Shown: positions 1-9,126, numbered from the stretch's first letter. The stretch is 64,000 bases of DNA from CAUZWH01 sp965247665 (GCA_965247665.1 CBDFHH010000004.1:372001-436000); one strand, 5' to 3'. Made by a program: numbers and translations. The notes: a model not told the origin generated them from the letters alone.

Positions 1-1067
1 CCTTCACCGATCGCGGCGGGGAGGAGATCACACTGCGGCCCGAGTTCACGGCCAGCGTCGCGCGTGCATTCATTTCCGGTGGATTGCGCCAGCAGACGCC
101 GCTCAAGTTCTTCTCGAGCGGTCCGGTGTTTCGTTACGAACGGCCGCAGAAGGGTCGCCAGCGCCAGTTTCATCAGATCAACGTCGAGATCATTGGCGTG
201 GCCGGGCCGCAGGCAGACATCGAGATCATCGAGCTCGCCGCGCATATTCTCGACGAGTTGGGCGTCGGCCCGGCCTGCACGCTGGAACTCAATACCCTTG
301 GTGACGGTGACAGCCGAGCCGCGTATCGCACGCTGTTGGTCGACTACTTCCAGGCCCATAGAGACGATTTGTCGGAGGACAGCAAGCTTAGGCTCGAAAG
401 GAATCCGTTGCGCATCCTTGATTCGAAAGACGCAGGCGACCGACGACTCATCGTCGGTGCGCCGCGGGTCCGGGATTCGTTGACCGCGGCCGCGGCGGAC
501 TTCTTCGCAAGCGTCCGCGAGGGGCTCGACGCGCTCGGTATCGCCTACACCATCAACGAACGCCTGGTGCGTGGGCTCGACTACTACACGCACACGGCTT
601 TCGAATTTACGACCGAGTCGCTCGGTGCTCAGGGGACCGTTATCGGCGGTGGCCGCTACGACGGTCTCATCGAAATCATGGGCGGGCCGGCAACACCCGG
701 TATCGGCTTCGCGGGTGGTATCGAGCGGCTGATCATGCTGTGCGGAGATCCGCCGGCGGGTCCGCGGCCGGTCGCCGTGGTGCCGGTCGGTGCCGCGGCA
801 CAGACGCCGGCGCTGCGGCTCGCCCATCAGCTTCGTCGGGCTGGTTTTGCCGTCGACCTCGGTTTCAGCGGTAACCTCTCCAAGCGTATGAACCGCGCAA
901 ACAAGCTTAACGCCAGCTGTGCGCTGCTGCTGGGCGATGACGAACTCGCCCGCGACGTCGCCACGCTGCGCGACCTCGACAGTGGCGAGCAGCGGGAAGT
1001 TGCGCTGGTTTCGATCGCGTCGGCCCTGGCGCACTATCATCCAGACGGAACTGCGGCGGTGACATGA
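1..1067 (+). CDS. hisS: Histidyl-tRNA synthetase, C-terminal part (5' end outside window)
   Basis: Charges tRNA-His with histidine in the cytoplasm (class II aminoacyl-tRNA synthetase). The reading frame is open from base 3 with no start, so the gene begins before the window. Visible: the LRPEFTASVAR segment, the motif 2 arginine region FRYERPQKGRQRQFHQ, the HisA signature VRGLDYYTHTAFEF, motif 3-like GGGRYDGL and GIGFAGGIERL, then an anticodon-binding domain in the last ~100 residues. Its TGA overlaps the prfA ATG (ATGA), which indicates translational coupling. The visible portion is complete and unbroken. Confidence 0.95.
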   Translation, partial: FTDRGGEEITLRPEFTASVARAFISGGLRQQTPLKFFSSGPVFRYERPQKGRQRQFHQINVEIIGVAGPQADIEIIELAAHILDELGVGPACTLELNTLGDGDSRAAYRTLLVDYFQAHRDDLSEDSKLRLERNPLRILDSKDAGDRRLIVGAPRVRDSLTAAAADFFASVREGLDALGIAYTINERLVRGLDYYTHTAFEFTTESLGAQGTVIGGGRYDGLIEIMGGPATPGIGFAGGIERLIMLCGDPPAGPRPVAVVPVGAAAQTPALRLAHQLRRAGFAVDLGFSGNLSKRMNRANKLNASCALLLGDDELARDVATLRDLDSGEQREVALVSIASALAHYHPDGTAAVT

Positions 1068-2143
1068 TCTCGGAAGAGCGCGTTCGCGCCATCCAACAAC
1101 GCTACCAAACCTTGCAGCAAGCGCTGTCGAACCCCGACGCATTGCCGCGCGAGGAATATGCCAGCGCGTCGAAGGAACTCGCCGAGCTGGTGCCGGTGGT
1201 TGCCGAGATCGAGGCGTTCACCAAGCTCAGTCGGGAGATCGTCGAACTCGGTGAGATCGTCGACGATCCGGAGTCCGACGAGGAGATGCGCGAGCTCGCC
1301 GCCGGCGAACTCAAGGACCAATGTGGCCGGCTTCCCGAGATAGAGGACAGCCTGCGTCGGCTGCTGATCCCCAAGGATGAAGCCGACCAAAAAAACGCAA
1401 TTCTCGAGATTCGCCCCGGCACCGGCGGCGACGAAGCGGCTCTGTTCGCCGCCGACCTGTTTCGCATGTACCAGAAATATGCCGAGCTGCATGGCTGGAA
1501 ATTCGAGGTGCTGCATGCCGCAACCACGGATCTCGGCGGATTCAAGGAAGGCGTGTCGTCGATCAGCGGCCGCGGCGTGTTCGCCAAGCTCAAATACGAA
1601 TCCGGCGTGCACCGAGTCCAGCGGGTTCCCGAGACGGAGGCGAGTGGGCGGATTCACACCTCGGCGGCAACGGTAGCCGTGTTGCCCGAAGCCGAAGAGG
1701 TCGACGTCAAGATCGACGAAAAGGACTTGCGCATCGACGTTTTCCGTTCGAGCGGACCCGGTGGACAATCGGTCAACACGACCGACAGCGCGGTGCGGAT
1801 CACCCACACTCCAACCGGCATCGTTGTCAGCCAGCAGGACGAGAAATCGCAGCACAAGAACCGCGCCAAGGCGATGAGGGTGCTGCGGGCGCGTCTCTAC
1901 GAGCGCGAGCGCGAGGAACGCGAAACAGAACGCGCACAAGCGCGACGCAGCCAGATCGGGAGCGGCGATCGCTCCGAGCGCGTTCGCACCTACAACTTCC
2001 CGCAAGGGCGGGTGACCGATCATCGCATTAACCTGACCCTGCACAAGCTCGACCGCGTCCTCGCCGGCGAAGCGCTGGACGAGATCGTCGACCAGTTGGT
2101 CGCCGAAGATCAGGCAAAAAAGCTGGCGGCCGTGGGTGCCTGA
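1064..2143 (+). CDS. prfA: Peptide chain release factor 1
   Basis: Terminates translation at UAA and UAG. At 359 aa it has the usual RF1 length. The GGQ loop (SGPGGQSVNTTDSAV) that triggers peptidyl-tRNA hydrolysis is intact near residue 235, and the codon-recognition region EASGRIHTSAATVAV lies before it. The ATG overlaps the hisS stop by four bases. prmC follows in an overlapping frame; its product methylates the glutamine of this GGQ, so substrate and modifying enzyme are co-transcribed. Confidence 0.97.
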   Translation: MISEERVRAIQQRYQTLQQALSNPDALPREEYASASKELAELVPVVAEIEAFTKLSREIVELGEIVDDPESDEEMRELAAGELKDQCGRLPEIEDSLRRLLIPKDEADQKNAILEIRPGTGGDEAALFAADLFRMYQKYAELHGWKFEVLHAATTDLGGFKEGVSSISGRGVFAKLKYESGVHRVQRVPETEASGRIHTSAATVAVLPEAEEVDVKIDEKDLRIDVFRSSGPGGQSVNTTDSAVRITHTPTGIVVSQQDEKSQHKNRAKAMRVLRARLYEREREERETERAQARRSQIGSGDRSERVRTYNFPQGRVTDHRINLTLHKLDRVLAGEALDEIVDQLVAEDQAKKLAAVGA

Positions 2144-3053
2144 CACCGCCGCCGAAAGCCTCACGAGCGCGACGTCATGCGCATCGCCGACCGTACGCCA
2201 GACCTTGACCGACGCGGTTGGCCGACTGCGTGCTGCCGGCATCGACGGTGCCCGTCTCGATGCCGAGCTGCTGCTCGCCAATGCCATGTGCGAAGCGCGA
2301 TCGACGCTGTTCACGCACGATGCGGCGTACTTGCCGAGGGAAGCCAGGAAGCGTTTCCACGGTTACCTGGCCCGACGCCTTGCCCGTGAGCCGGCGTCAC
2401 GAATCCTCGGCCGGCGGGAATTCTGGTCGCTCGAGTTGGAAATCTCGCCTGCGGTGCTGGATCCCCGACCGGAAAGCGAGACGCTGGTCGAGACGGTGCT
2501 GGCGGCTGTACCCGGCAAAGATATCGAACTGACGATCGCTGACCTCGGCACCGGTTCGGGCTGCTTGCTTCTGGCCCTGCTGTCAGAGTTGCGCGGTGCT
2601 TTCGCGATCGGCGTCGACTGCGACGCCGCCGCTCTCGAAGTCGCGCGCCGCAACGCTGTGCGTACCGGGCTCGGCGACCGTGCGGCGTTCATCGCCGGAG
2701 ATTGGGCTACGGCCCTCGCCGGTTGCTTCGACATCATCGTGTGCAATCCGCCCTATCTGGCATCGCGGGAGATAGGGACGTCGCCGCCGGAACTACGCTA
2801 CGATCCGCATCTGGCGCTCGACGGCGGTGATGACGGCCTCGATGCCTACCGGGCTCTGGTTGCAGAGCTGCGCTCCCGTCTGGCCGATGGCGGACGGGTC
2901 TTCCTTGAGATTGGTGCGGTCCAGGCCGCTTCCGTCAGCGAAATCGTCCGCAGCGCGGGGCTGGAGGTGGAGGTGATCGCCCCCGACCTCGCCGGATACG
3001 ACCGTTGCTTGGTTGCACGGGTTGGCGGAAATCTCACCGCAGCGGCAAAATAG
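2136..3053 (+). CDS. prmC: Peptide chain release factor N5-glutamine methyltransferase
   Basis: SAM-dependent enzyme that methylates the GGQ glutamine of release factors. 305 aa. An N-terminal helical domain (about residues 10-90) precedes a Rossmann methyltransferase fold with the SAM loop DLGTGSGCLLLALL and the diagnostic active-site motif NPPY (IIVCNPPYLASREI). It uses a GTG start that overlaps the end of prfA by 8 bases; no better ATG lies before the conserved N-terminal region. It is the third gene of the hisS-prfA-prmC unit. Confidence 0.95.
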   Translation: MPDTAAESLTSATSCASPTVRQTLTDAVGRLRAAGIDGARLDAELLLANAMCEARSTLFTHDAAYLPREARKRFHGYLARRLAREPASRILGRREFWSLELEISPAVLDPRPESETLVETVLAAVPGKDIELTIADLGTGSGCLLLALLSELRGAFAIGVDCDAAALEVARRNAVRTGLGDRAAFIAGDWATALAGCFDIIVCNPPYLASREIGTSPPELRYDPHLALDGGDDGLDAYRALVAELRSRLADGGRVFLEIGAVQAASVSEIVRSAGLEVEVIAPDLAGYDRCLVARVGGNLTAAAK

Positions 3054-3233
3054 TGGTTGGATTAAGCGACCAAGCAGACTAGGTTGGCACTACCTGGATG
3101 CCGTTGGGGGGCGAGTGAGCCAGGGCATCCTTTCGCGCATAGAATGGGGGTTCGAGCCCAACCCCTGGTAAGTATCTGTGGTGTGCACAGAGAAAACAAC
3201 GCGTCGTAATCAAGCTAGAGGAAGACCCAGGGG

Positions 3234-3662
3234 ATGAATTCGCGCCGCTCACGTAACGGACGTAACGGGGGCAAACGGTCGTACGGGCCGGGCCCCAATC
3301 GCAGCTACGAGAGCAACGGACCCGAGGTCAAGGTTCGGGGCACTGCAAACCAGATATTCGACAGATATGTCGCGTTGGGGCGCGACGCGACGGCAGCCGG
3401 GGACCGCATCGCTGCGGAAGGGTATTTTCAACACGCCGAACACTATTTCCGTGTTTTCACCGAGGCCAACCGGGCGCGGCAGGCTCAGCAAAGTCAGCGC
3501 CATCCCGACGGTGACACCGGTGACACCGGCGGCAACGGCAGCGAACGCGGGCGTGATGACGCCCGCGAGGAGAAAATCGCTTCAACCGTGGCTACGGAGA
3601 GCAAGGAGTTCCGCGAGGCCGAGCTTTCCGAGTTGGACGTGGCGCGCAGCGAACCCAACTAA
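3234..3662 (+). CDS. DUF4167 domain protein
   Basis: 142 aa protein of unknown function, typical of alphaproteobacteria. The N-terminus is rich in Arg, Asn and Gly (residues 1-28, possibly nucleic-acid binding). The conserved core includes VRGTANQIFDRYVALGRDA and AEGYFQHAEHYFRV, and the tail is acidic and low in complexity. The ATG follows a GAGGAAGA ribosome-binding site. From memory, this gene normally lies between prmC and clpB; here clpB is 9.2 kb away because of inserted material. Confidence 0.85.
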   Translation: MNSRRSRNGRNGGKRSYGPGPNRSYESNGPEVKVRGTANQIFDRYVALGRDATAAGDRIAAEGYFQHAEHYFRVFTEANRARQAQQSQRHPDGDTGDTGGNGSERGRDDAREEKIASTVATESKEFREAELSELDVARSEPN

Positions 3663-3911
3663 CCGCCAGCGTTATGCCGCGCTGTCCGCGTGGCGTTGCC
3701 AGATCCGTTTAGACGAGTTGTCGAACGAAGAAAGCACCGCCTGCCTCGGTTTCTTACCCCCTGAGAAGTTTCGTTTCGAGCCTGCCGCCGGCGACGGGTG
3801 GAAGCATCGTTTGACGGTGGCGATGCGGCGAGCAACGGCGGCGTGGTGATCGCCCAGCTCGACGCCGACCTGCGCTTCGTGGTCACCGCCCTCGAGGGCG
3901 GTGGGCAGGAA
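3663..3911. other. Non-coding/decayed stretch after DUF4167
   Basis: No intact gene. On the plus strand around 3797-3900 a short open stretch reads VEASFDGGDAASNGGVVIAQ. It faintly resembles the N-terminus of IS1380-type transposases (FDGGDLTSDAG-like), but it soon loses similarity. It may be a transposase relic; this is a weak call. Confidence 0.25.
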
Positions 3912-3990
3912 CCGAGTGGCTTCAACGAGCAGCCTGAAGGCTGCTCGATTGTAGGTTCTACAAGTCCTGTCCAGTTAGTCGGATAACGCC
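3912..3990. repeat. 79-bp inverted repeat, left copy
   Basis: Reads CCGAGTGGCTTCAACGAGC..., continues through GTAGGTTCTACAAGTCC and ends near GGATAACGCC. The reverse complement of 6367-6444 matches it with only scattered differences and one 1-base gap. Similarity stops abruptly at both ends. The two copies bracket the amidohydrolase and the alpha/beta hydrolase. Confidence 0.8.
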
Positions 3991-4109
3991 AGCTTGAGTT
4001 CTACGCCAATTCGCGACACGGCCGTTCAATAACGTGACAATGCCTCGAAGTTATCGAATAATCGATCGCCTTTGGTGCGCCGGGGGCGTGATACGGGGAG
4101 GAAAAGACA

Positions 4110-5291
4110 GTGGAACTCAAATTCGTCATGTCGTCAGACTCGCACATAATCGAGCCCTACGACCTATGGACCAATGCGCTGGGCGACAAACACGGCGACA
4201 AACTGCCGCACCGGGTTTCCGAGGTACGGGGCGTTAAAGGCGACTTCTATTTCCTCGGCTACGACTACATGGGGATCGACGACCTGCGTCAAGAGAATGC
4301 CGGCGATACGCCGGACTCGACAGTCGCGGTCGAAACCGGCGATCTCGATCCAGAACTCGCTGCGCGCGTGCTCGAGGGTAATTCTGATCCCGAGGAACGC
4401 CTCAAGCTGATGGATATGGACGGTGTCCATTCCGAACTGATCCAAGCCACCAATATGCTGCTGGCGATGCGCATTCGCGAAACCCAAGTGGTGAACGACT
4501 GCGCTGCCGTGTTCAACGATTTCTGCGCCGAATACTGCAGCTACGACCCCTACCGCCTGGTCGGCTCGGCGATGATCCCGATGCACGATATCGATTGGGC
4601 GATTGACGAACTCCAGCGTTCGCGCAAGCTGGGGTTACGCACGGCGATCATCAACACCGACCTGCCGGAAAACTTCGCGCCCTATCGGAAGCCGGAATAC
4701 GACAAGTTCTGGGCCGCGGCGGTTGACCTCGATATGCCGGTCACCCTACATCTTGGCACCGGTGAGACGATCGACCCGTTCTGCTTCATCACGCCCGAAG
4801 AGCAGGAATGGGGTCCTAAATATTTCCTCGCCATCTTCGGCGATCAGCAATACGCACTGGTCAATGAGTTCATTTTCGGCGGTATCTTTGATCGCTTCCC
4901 CACATTTCAGCTGATCACCGGCGAGTACGAATGCTCGTGGTTCCCCTACTGGCTCTACCGCTGCAAGCAGATGCAAGGCGCGTTGGGCCTGGCGATGAAC
5001 ATTCCGCAAATCGAGCGCTCGATCGAGGAATACGTCGCCGAGAATATGTGGATCGCCTTCACCGACGATCTCTATTTCGACCGTTCCTGGGATGTGATTG
5101 GCGAAGATCGCATTATGTGGGGCTCGGACTATCCGCATCCGCGCAACACCTTCCCCAACAGCCACGACATCATCAGGAAGCGGCTAACCGGAACGCCCGA
5201 TCGGGTCGTCGCCAAAGCCGCCGGGCTGAATTGCGCCAAACTGTTCGACCTGCCGGTTCCGGCCGACGCGGTGGCCATCGCCGCCGAGTAG
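4110..5291 (+). CDS. Amidohydrolase-2 family metal-dependent hydrolase
   Basis: 393 aa TIM-barrel hydrolase of the ACMSD-like amidohydrolase family; members decarboxylate or hydrolyse carboxylated, often aromatic-derived compounds. Likely metal ligands are the N-terminal SDSHIIEP (D-x-H), the His of VTLHLGTGE (about residue 212) and the Asp of WGSDYPHPRNTFPNS (about residue 335). The start is GTG at 4110, placed just after a strong GGGGAGGAAAAG ribosome-binding site. It is a single-gene unit closed by the terminator at 5317. It lies inside a 79-bp inverted repeat with an alpha/beta hydrolase on the opposite strand, suggesting acquisition as a small catabolic cassette. The substrate cannot be told from sequence. 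Confidence 0.85.
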   Translation: MELKFVMSSDSHIIEPYDLWTNALGDKHGDKLPHRVSEVRGVKGDFYFLGYDYMGIDDLRQENAGDTPDSTVAVETGDLDPELAARVLEGNSDPEERLKLMDMDGVHSELIQATNMLLAMRIRETQVVNDCAAVFNDFCAEYCSYDPYRLVGSAMIPMHDIDWAIDELQRSRKLGLRTAIINTDLPENFAPYRKPEYDKFWAAAVDLDMPVTLHLGTGETIDPFCFITPEEQEWGPKYFLAIFGDQQYALVNEFIFGGIFDRFPTFQLITGEYECSWFPYWLYRCKQMQGALGLAMNIPQIERSIEEYVAENMWIAFTDDLYFDRSWDVIGEDRIMWGSDYPHPRNTFPNSHDIIRKRLTGTPDRVVAKAAGLNCAKLFDLPVPADAVAIAAE

Positions 5292-5316
5292 ATATTGCGT
5301 AACGATAAGATCCAAT

Positions 5317-5342
5317 GGGAGGCCTCGGGCCTCCCTTTTTTT
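5317..5342 (+). terminator. Rho-independent terminator
   Basis: A GGGAGGCC/GGCCTCCC hairpin is followed directly by a run of eight T, 26 bases after the amidohydrolase stop. Confidence 0.9.
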
Positions 5343-5487
5343 GCGGTCGCGTCGACCAGATCATCACGCAACTCGTCGCGAGGGCCTGGCGCGGCAACTA
5401 CCTCGAATTGTGTACTCCCGATGCGCCAATGACGGTTGAGCGACAACGGCGTCACGTCCGAGCCCTTGCTACCGAGCGGTCTCACAG

Positions 5488-5521
5488 CTAGAGCATTTTC
5501 TGATCACTTGCGGTCATATCG
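5488..5521. repeat. Solitary IS630-type terminal repeat
   Basis: CTAGAGCATTTTCTGATCAC and the following 13 bases match the left end of the deleted IS630-type element at 63378 at 31 of 33 positions. There is no transposase and no second end nearby, so it is an orphaned IS end. Confidence 0.7.
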
Positions 5522-5557
5522 GGCTCTCGAGCTGCCCCGCTGGCCCGAAACTGCCCC

Positions 5558-6292
5558 CTACGACCCGGCGCTTGCCAGTAACAAATCGGCCAATTCGTGC
5601 GGTGTCGTGATCATCGGATCGTGGCCGGTGGCGATTTCGAAATACCGGCAATCGGGATCATCGCGCGCTGCCGCCGCCGTCGCCTCGAGACCGCCGAGCA
5701 CGGGATCGGTGCACGCCACGTAAGTCCGCTTGGCGACCCCGGCAAACGCGCCGGTTAACCGAATCGGCTGTTCATGGGTCGCAATCGGCATTCCGACAGA
5801 CTTTGCCGCAACCCACGCTGCGTCACTGGGGTCGGTGATGCCCAGCGCCTCCGGCGGTGCCGGCGGCATCCGGCTTGGATCGTCGTTTGTCGCGGCTGCG
5901 GCGCGGATCGACGCCGCCATCTCCAGCGGCACCAAATCGACGATCGCTTTGCCGGCTTCCGGTACGACCGCGTCGACATAAAACAAGTGCGCGACCCGCT
6001 CAGGCATCTGATCGGCCACCGCGGTGATGACCATGCCCGCATAGCTATGCCCTACCAGCACGACCGCGTTGAGATCTTCCCACTCGAGCAACGCCGCGAT
6101 GTCCTGGATGTGGAGATCGAGGTCGATCACCCCGCCGTCGGACGAGTTGCCACCAACGAGGTGGCTGCGATCCCCGAGTCCCGTGAGCGAAGGCGCCAGA
6201 ACATTGTGACCAGCCGCGGTTAACAACGGTGTAACCCGTTGCCAGCACCACCCGCCAAGCCATGAACCATGTACGAGAACGTAATTCGCCAC
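5558..6292 (-). CDS. Alpha/beta hydrolase (esterase-like)
   Basis: 244 aa single-domain alpha/beta hydrolase. The oxyanion-hole region is near LVHGSWLGGWCW (residues 6-17). The nucleophile elbow GHSYAG is near residue 82, an acid is likely in the C-terminal third, and the catalytic His is probably in ATGHDPM near the end. It resembles the plant MES/salicylate-esterase-like bacterial family. It is transcribed toward the amidohydrolase, with both genes enclosed by inverted repeats. Substrate unknown. Confidence 0.85.
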   Translation of the reverse strand: MANYVLVHGSWLGGWCWQRVTPLLTAAGHNVLAPSLTGLGDRSHLVGGNSSDGGVIDLDLHIQDIAALLEWEDLNAVVLVGHSYAGMVITAVADQMPERVAHLFYVDAVVPEAGKAIVDLVPLEMAASIRAAAATNDDPSRMPPAPPEALGITDPSDAAWVAAKSVGMPIATHEQPIRLTGAFAGVAKRTYVACTDPVLGGLEATAAAARDDPDCRYFEIATGHDPMITTPHELADLLLASAGS

Positions 6293-6366
6293 CGTTGCCT
6301 CCCAGGTTAAGAATCGGACGGGCGTGACCTTCAGCGCGCCGGGCTCCGGACTCTATCCCGCCGGAC

Positions 6367-6444
6367 GGCATTATCAGACTAACTGGACGGGACTTGTAGA
6401 ACCTGCAATCGAGCGCCTTCAGGCTACGAGTTGACGCCACTCGG
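6367..6444. repeat. 79-bp inverted repeat, right copy
   Basis: Inverted copy of 3912-3990 (about 90 % identical by eye, with one 1-base gap). Its outer end runs into an IS3-type OrfA remnant, so the repeat probably derives from the end of an IS3-family element. Confidence 0.8.
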
Positions 6445-6543
6445 CCAGGGCATGTCGATGGTCGATGCGATCCGGCAACTGGGGATCAGCGAGGTCACAT
6501 TTTATCGATGGCGAAAGGAGTATGGCGAGATGAGCGGCGATCG
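6431..6543 (+). pseudogene. IS3-family OrfA transposase remnant
   Basis: The frame reads LGQGMSMVDAIRQLGISEVTF and then YRWRKEYGEMSGD. This is the helix-turn-helix of IS3-family OrfA, which binds the element ends. The N-terminal ~15 residues and everything after the HTH, including the OrfB catalytic part, are missing. Confidence 0.75.
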
Positions 6544-6954
6544 GCCGCCTCTTTCAACTCGGCCTGCGCAGCCTCGAACTCTGCCGTCTGCCGCTCGAGA
6601 CGGTGATCGCAATGGGCCAGCCGCGCCTCGTTCAGCCGGTAGAGCACGTCATTCCCATTCTACGGGTCATTGGTAAAGAGGATGTGACGCCGCAAGTGAG
6701 TGAAGCAAACAACGCGATAACCGAAGCGGAGCGTTCGACCTCGGAGGAATAGCGTCGACCGCGTCCGAACGTGAATTTCTCCGAGACGGGAATTCCGCCA
6801 GGGGCTGTTCTGCAAGCGGACGATAGCGAGGATACGGCCACCGTTGTAGACGACGGCACGGTTTGCTATCGGGGGAGGAAATGTCGCCGAGCCGGGCGAG
6901 TCGGAAATGCCCTGGGCGCTCCTACAGGATCGGACGGGGGCCCTATTGGTATTG
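6544..6954. other. Gap with no recognisable gene
   Basis: About 410 bp between the IS3 remnant and the IS630 element. A plus-strand stretch without a start codon (about 6538-6752, IGRLFQLGLRSLELCRLPLE...) is open and looks protein-like, but I cannot assign it. Probably decayed coding sequence. Confidence 0.4.
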
Positions 6955-6955
6955 C

Positions 6956-8002
6956 TAGAGCGGTTCAAGCTTGGGCGAAATCGTAGGTTTGTGGTTCGGT
7001 GTTTTCACAAGATGTTGTGTATATCGACTGTGGGAGCACGCTATGGGCCATGCTCATTCCTTGGATTTGCGTCGTCGGATGTTGGCTTCGGTGGCGGGTG
7101 GCGCATCGTGTCGGGCGACGGCGGAGCGTTTTGATGTTAGTGCGTCGAGCGTGATCAAGCTGGTGCAGCGTTGGCGGCGGAGCGGGGATTACGGCCCGGC
7201 CAAGCCGGGCGGCGGTCGCAAGCGCAAGCTTGGTGGTCATGAGGACTGGCTGCATGCGGTGATGCAGGAGCAGCCGGACATCACGCTGGCGGAGCTGCGA
7301 GGCCGGCTGGCTGCCGAGAAGGCGGTCACGATCTCGTTGCAGGCGATCAATGAGACGCTCAGGGCGCTGGGCTACAGCTTTAAAAAAACTTCTCGGGCGG
7401 GCGAACAGGACCGTCCCGACATTGCCGTTAAGCGCCGCCACTGGCGCCGCTGGCAGCACTGGCTAAGACCGGAGCGGCTGGTGTTCGTGGATGAGACCGG
7501 AGCCAAGACCAACATGGCCCGGCTGCGCGGGCGCTGTCCCCGCGGCCAACGCCTGAACGCCACCCTGCCCTGGGGCCACTGGAAAACCACCACGTTCGTC
7601 GCCGGGCTGCGCCTGGATGGCTTGCACGCTCCCATGGTGCTCGACGGCGCCATGGACGGTGACGCCTTCAGAGCCTACCTCGAACAGATCCTGGCGCCTT
7701 GCCTGCGGCCCGGTGATGTCGTCGTCATGGACAACCTGTCGGCCCACAAGGTCGCGGGCGTGCGTCAGGCCATCAAGGCGCGCGGCGCGTTCCTGCTCTA
7801 TCTGCCAGCCTACTCACCCGACCTCAACCCCATCGAACAGGCCTTTGCCAAGCTCAAGGCGCTGCTCCGAAAGGCCGCCGCTCGATCCAAAGAGGCGCTC
7901 TGGCAAGCCATCGCCGAAGCAATCAACCAGTTCGACCCAACCGAATGCCGAAACTTCTTCCTCAACGCCGGATATGGGTCCAAATCAACTTGAAGTGCTC
8001 TA
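6956..8002 (+). mobile_element. IS630-family insertion sequence, apparently intact
   Basis: About 1.05 kb. The ends are inverted repeats: left CTAGAGCGGTTCAAGCTT, right (reverse complement) CTAGAGCACTTCAAGTTG. TA is duplicated at 6956-6957 and 8001-8002, and the joined target reads GCTAGC, i.e. CTAG. One full-length transposase lies inside. The element lies immediately upstream of an IS481-type gene. Confidence 0.88.
7043..7993 (+). CDS. IS630-family transposase
   Basis: 316 aa DDE transposase. N-terminal helix-turn-helix (LDLRRRMLASVAGGASCRAT, about residues 7-60). The catalytic triad is visible: VDETGAKTN, VVMDNLSAHK and SPDLNPIEQAF. The first ATG of the conserved protein (MGHAHSLDLRR) is chosen; an upstream in-frame start at 6971 would lie inside the terminal repeat. 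Complete and likely functional. Confidence 0.92.
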   Translation: MGHAHSLDLRRRMLASVAGGASCRATAERFDVSASSVIKLVQRWRRSGDYGPAKPGGGRKRKLGGHEDWLHAVMQEQPDITLAELRGRLAAEKAVTISLQAINETLRALGYSFKKTSRAGEQDRPDIAVKRRHWRRWQHWLRPERLVFVDETGAKTNMARLRGRCPRGQRLNATLPWGHWKTTTFVAGLRLDGLHAPMVLDGAMDGDAFRAYLEQILAPCLRPGDVVVMDNLSAHKVAGVRQAIKARGAFLLYLPAYSPDLNPIEQAFAKLKALLRKAAARSKEALWQAIAEAINQFDPTECRNFFLNAGYGSKST

Positions 8003-8089
8003 GCTGTGATCTTTCAATAGGTTGTCCACTTGGTCCTGACCGAGGAAGCTGATGTTTGACCATTCATCCGTTTCCGAGGAGGTGACCGA

Positions 8090-9046
8090 ATGGACGTCCA
8101 TCAGAATGCACGCACGACCCGGCATAGTCGAGCCGAGATGGTGCGCCGAGTACTGAACGAAGCACAGAGCCCGAAGGCGGTGGCCACCGACTTCGGGGTC
8201 TGTGCCAAAACCGTCAGGAAGTGGGTGGCGCGCTTTCTGAGCGAAGGACCTGAAGGCTTGTATGATCGCTCTTCGCGACCTCACAAGCTTCGCAAACCAA
8301 CGCCCGAGATGACGGTTCGCCGGGTCGAACGGCTGCGCCGCCAGCGCCGCACCGGGAGCCGGATCGCCGCCGAAGTCGGCCTCTCGCCAGCCACCGTCAG
8401 CCGCATCCTGCGGCGCCTCGGCCTGGACAGGCTGAAAGCCCTCGAGCCGGCCGCGCCGGTACAGCGCTACGAACGCAAGACACCCGGCGAACTGCTGCAT
8501 ATCGACATCAAGAAGCTCGGCCGCTTCGAGCGCACAGGCCACCGCATCACCGGTGATCGAAAAGGTCAGAGCAACAGCCGCGGCGTTGGATGGGAATGCG
8601 TCCACGTCTGCATCGACGACCACTCCCGCGTCGCCTTCAGCCAGATCCTGCCGAATGAGAGAAAGGAAAGCGCCATCGCCTTCCTCAACGCCGCCGTCGA
8701 CTACTACCGAAGCCTCGGCGTCAACGTCGAACGCGTCATGACCGATAACGGATCTTGCTACAAGTCAGCCGCTTGGCGCCACGCCTGCCGGAAACTCCGC
8801 ATCAAGCACATCCGCACCAAGCCATACACGCCCAGAACCAACGGCAAGGCCGAACGCTTCATCCAGACCGCACGGCGCGAATGGGCCTACGCCCGAGCCT
8901 ACAAGACGTCAAACCAGCGCGCCCGACATCTGCCGCGCTGGATCCACGACTACAATTGGCACAGACCGCACGGCGCAATAGGATCAAAACCACCCATCAG
9001 CAGACTCGCCTCGCCGAGAGACAACCTGTTGAGACTCCACACCTAG
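8090..9046 (+). CDS. IS481-family transposase
   Basis: 318 aa. Two N-terminal helix-turn-helix segments (about residues 20-60 and 75-115) are followed by an rve-type integrase core. Catalytic residues are visible: LLHIDIKKLGRF (D), VMTDNGSCYKS (D) and NGKAERFIQTARREW (E). The C-terminal YNWHRPHGAIG is typical of the family. The ATG follows a GAGGTG ribosome-binding site. I could not define convincing terminal repeats. The left flank is cut by the IS630 element, and the TAG stop coincides with a solitary IS630-type end. Confidence 0.9.
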   Translation: MDVHQNARTTRHSRAEMVRRVLNEAQSPKAVATDFGVCAKTVRKWVARFLSEGPEGLYDRSSRPHKLRKPTPEMTVRRVERLRRQRRTGSRIAAEVGLSPATVSRILRRLGLDRLKALEPAAPVQRYERKTPGELLHIDIKKLGRFERTGHRITGDRKGQSNSRGVGWECVHVCIDDHSRVAFSQILPNERKESAIAFLNAAVDYYRSLGVNVERVMTDNGSCYKSAAWRHACRKLRIKHIRTKPYTPRTNGKAERFIQTARREWAYARAYKTSNQRARHLPRWIHDYNWHRPHGAIGSKPPISRLASPRDNLLRLHT

Positions 9047-9071
9047 AGCGTATCCGTAATCGATTGAATCT
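9043..9071. repeat. Solitary IS630-type terminal repeat
   Basis: CTAGAGCGTATCCGTAATCG and the next bases closely match the right terminal repeat (reverse-complemented) of the element at 15465-15906. The TA lies within the IS481 transposase stop codon. No partner end was found. Confidence 0.65.
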
Positions 9072-9106
9072 TTTTGTGGGCTTCGGTTCGGTGGGGAATC
9101 CGCGAT

Positions 9107-9126
9107 CCAACGACCTTCAGGTTATG
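9107..9126 (-). repeat. 20-bp copy of initiator-tRNA anticodon/variable-loop sequence
   Basis: CCAACGACCTTCAGGTTATG is identical to 12643-12662 and in the same orientation. On the minus strand it starts with the CAT anticodon of initiator tRNA-fMet. The flanking sequence on the T-arm side is degenerate. With the larger piece at 12623 it forms a direct repeat around rsgA and the decayed genes. Confidence 0.6.

Noticed and set aside
3146..3168. tRNA T-arm-like GGGTTCGAGCCCAACCCC before DUF4167
   Set aside because: No anticodon arm or acceptor stem can be formed around it; probably chance or a hairpin.
3797..3986. Possible IS1380 transposase N-terminus
   Set aside because: Only ~20 residues resemble the family and the right part overlaps the inverted repeat; kept only as a weak note.
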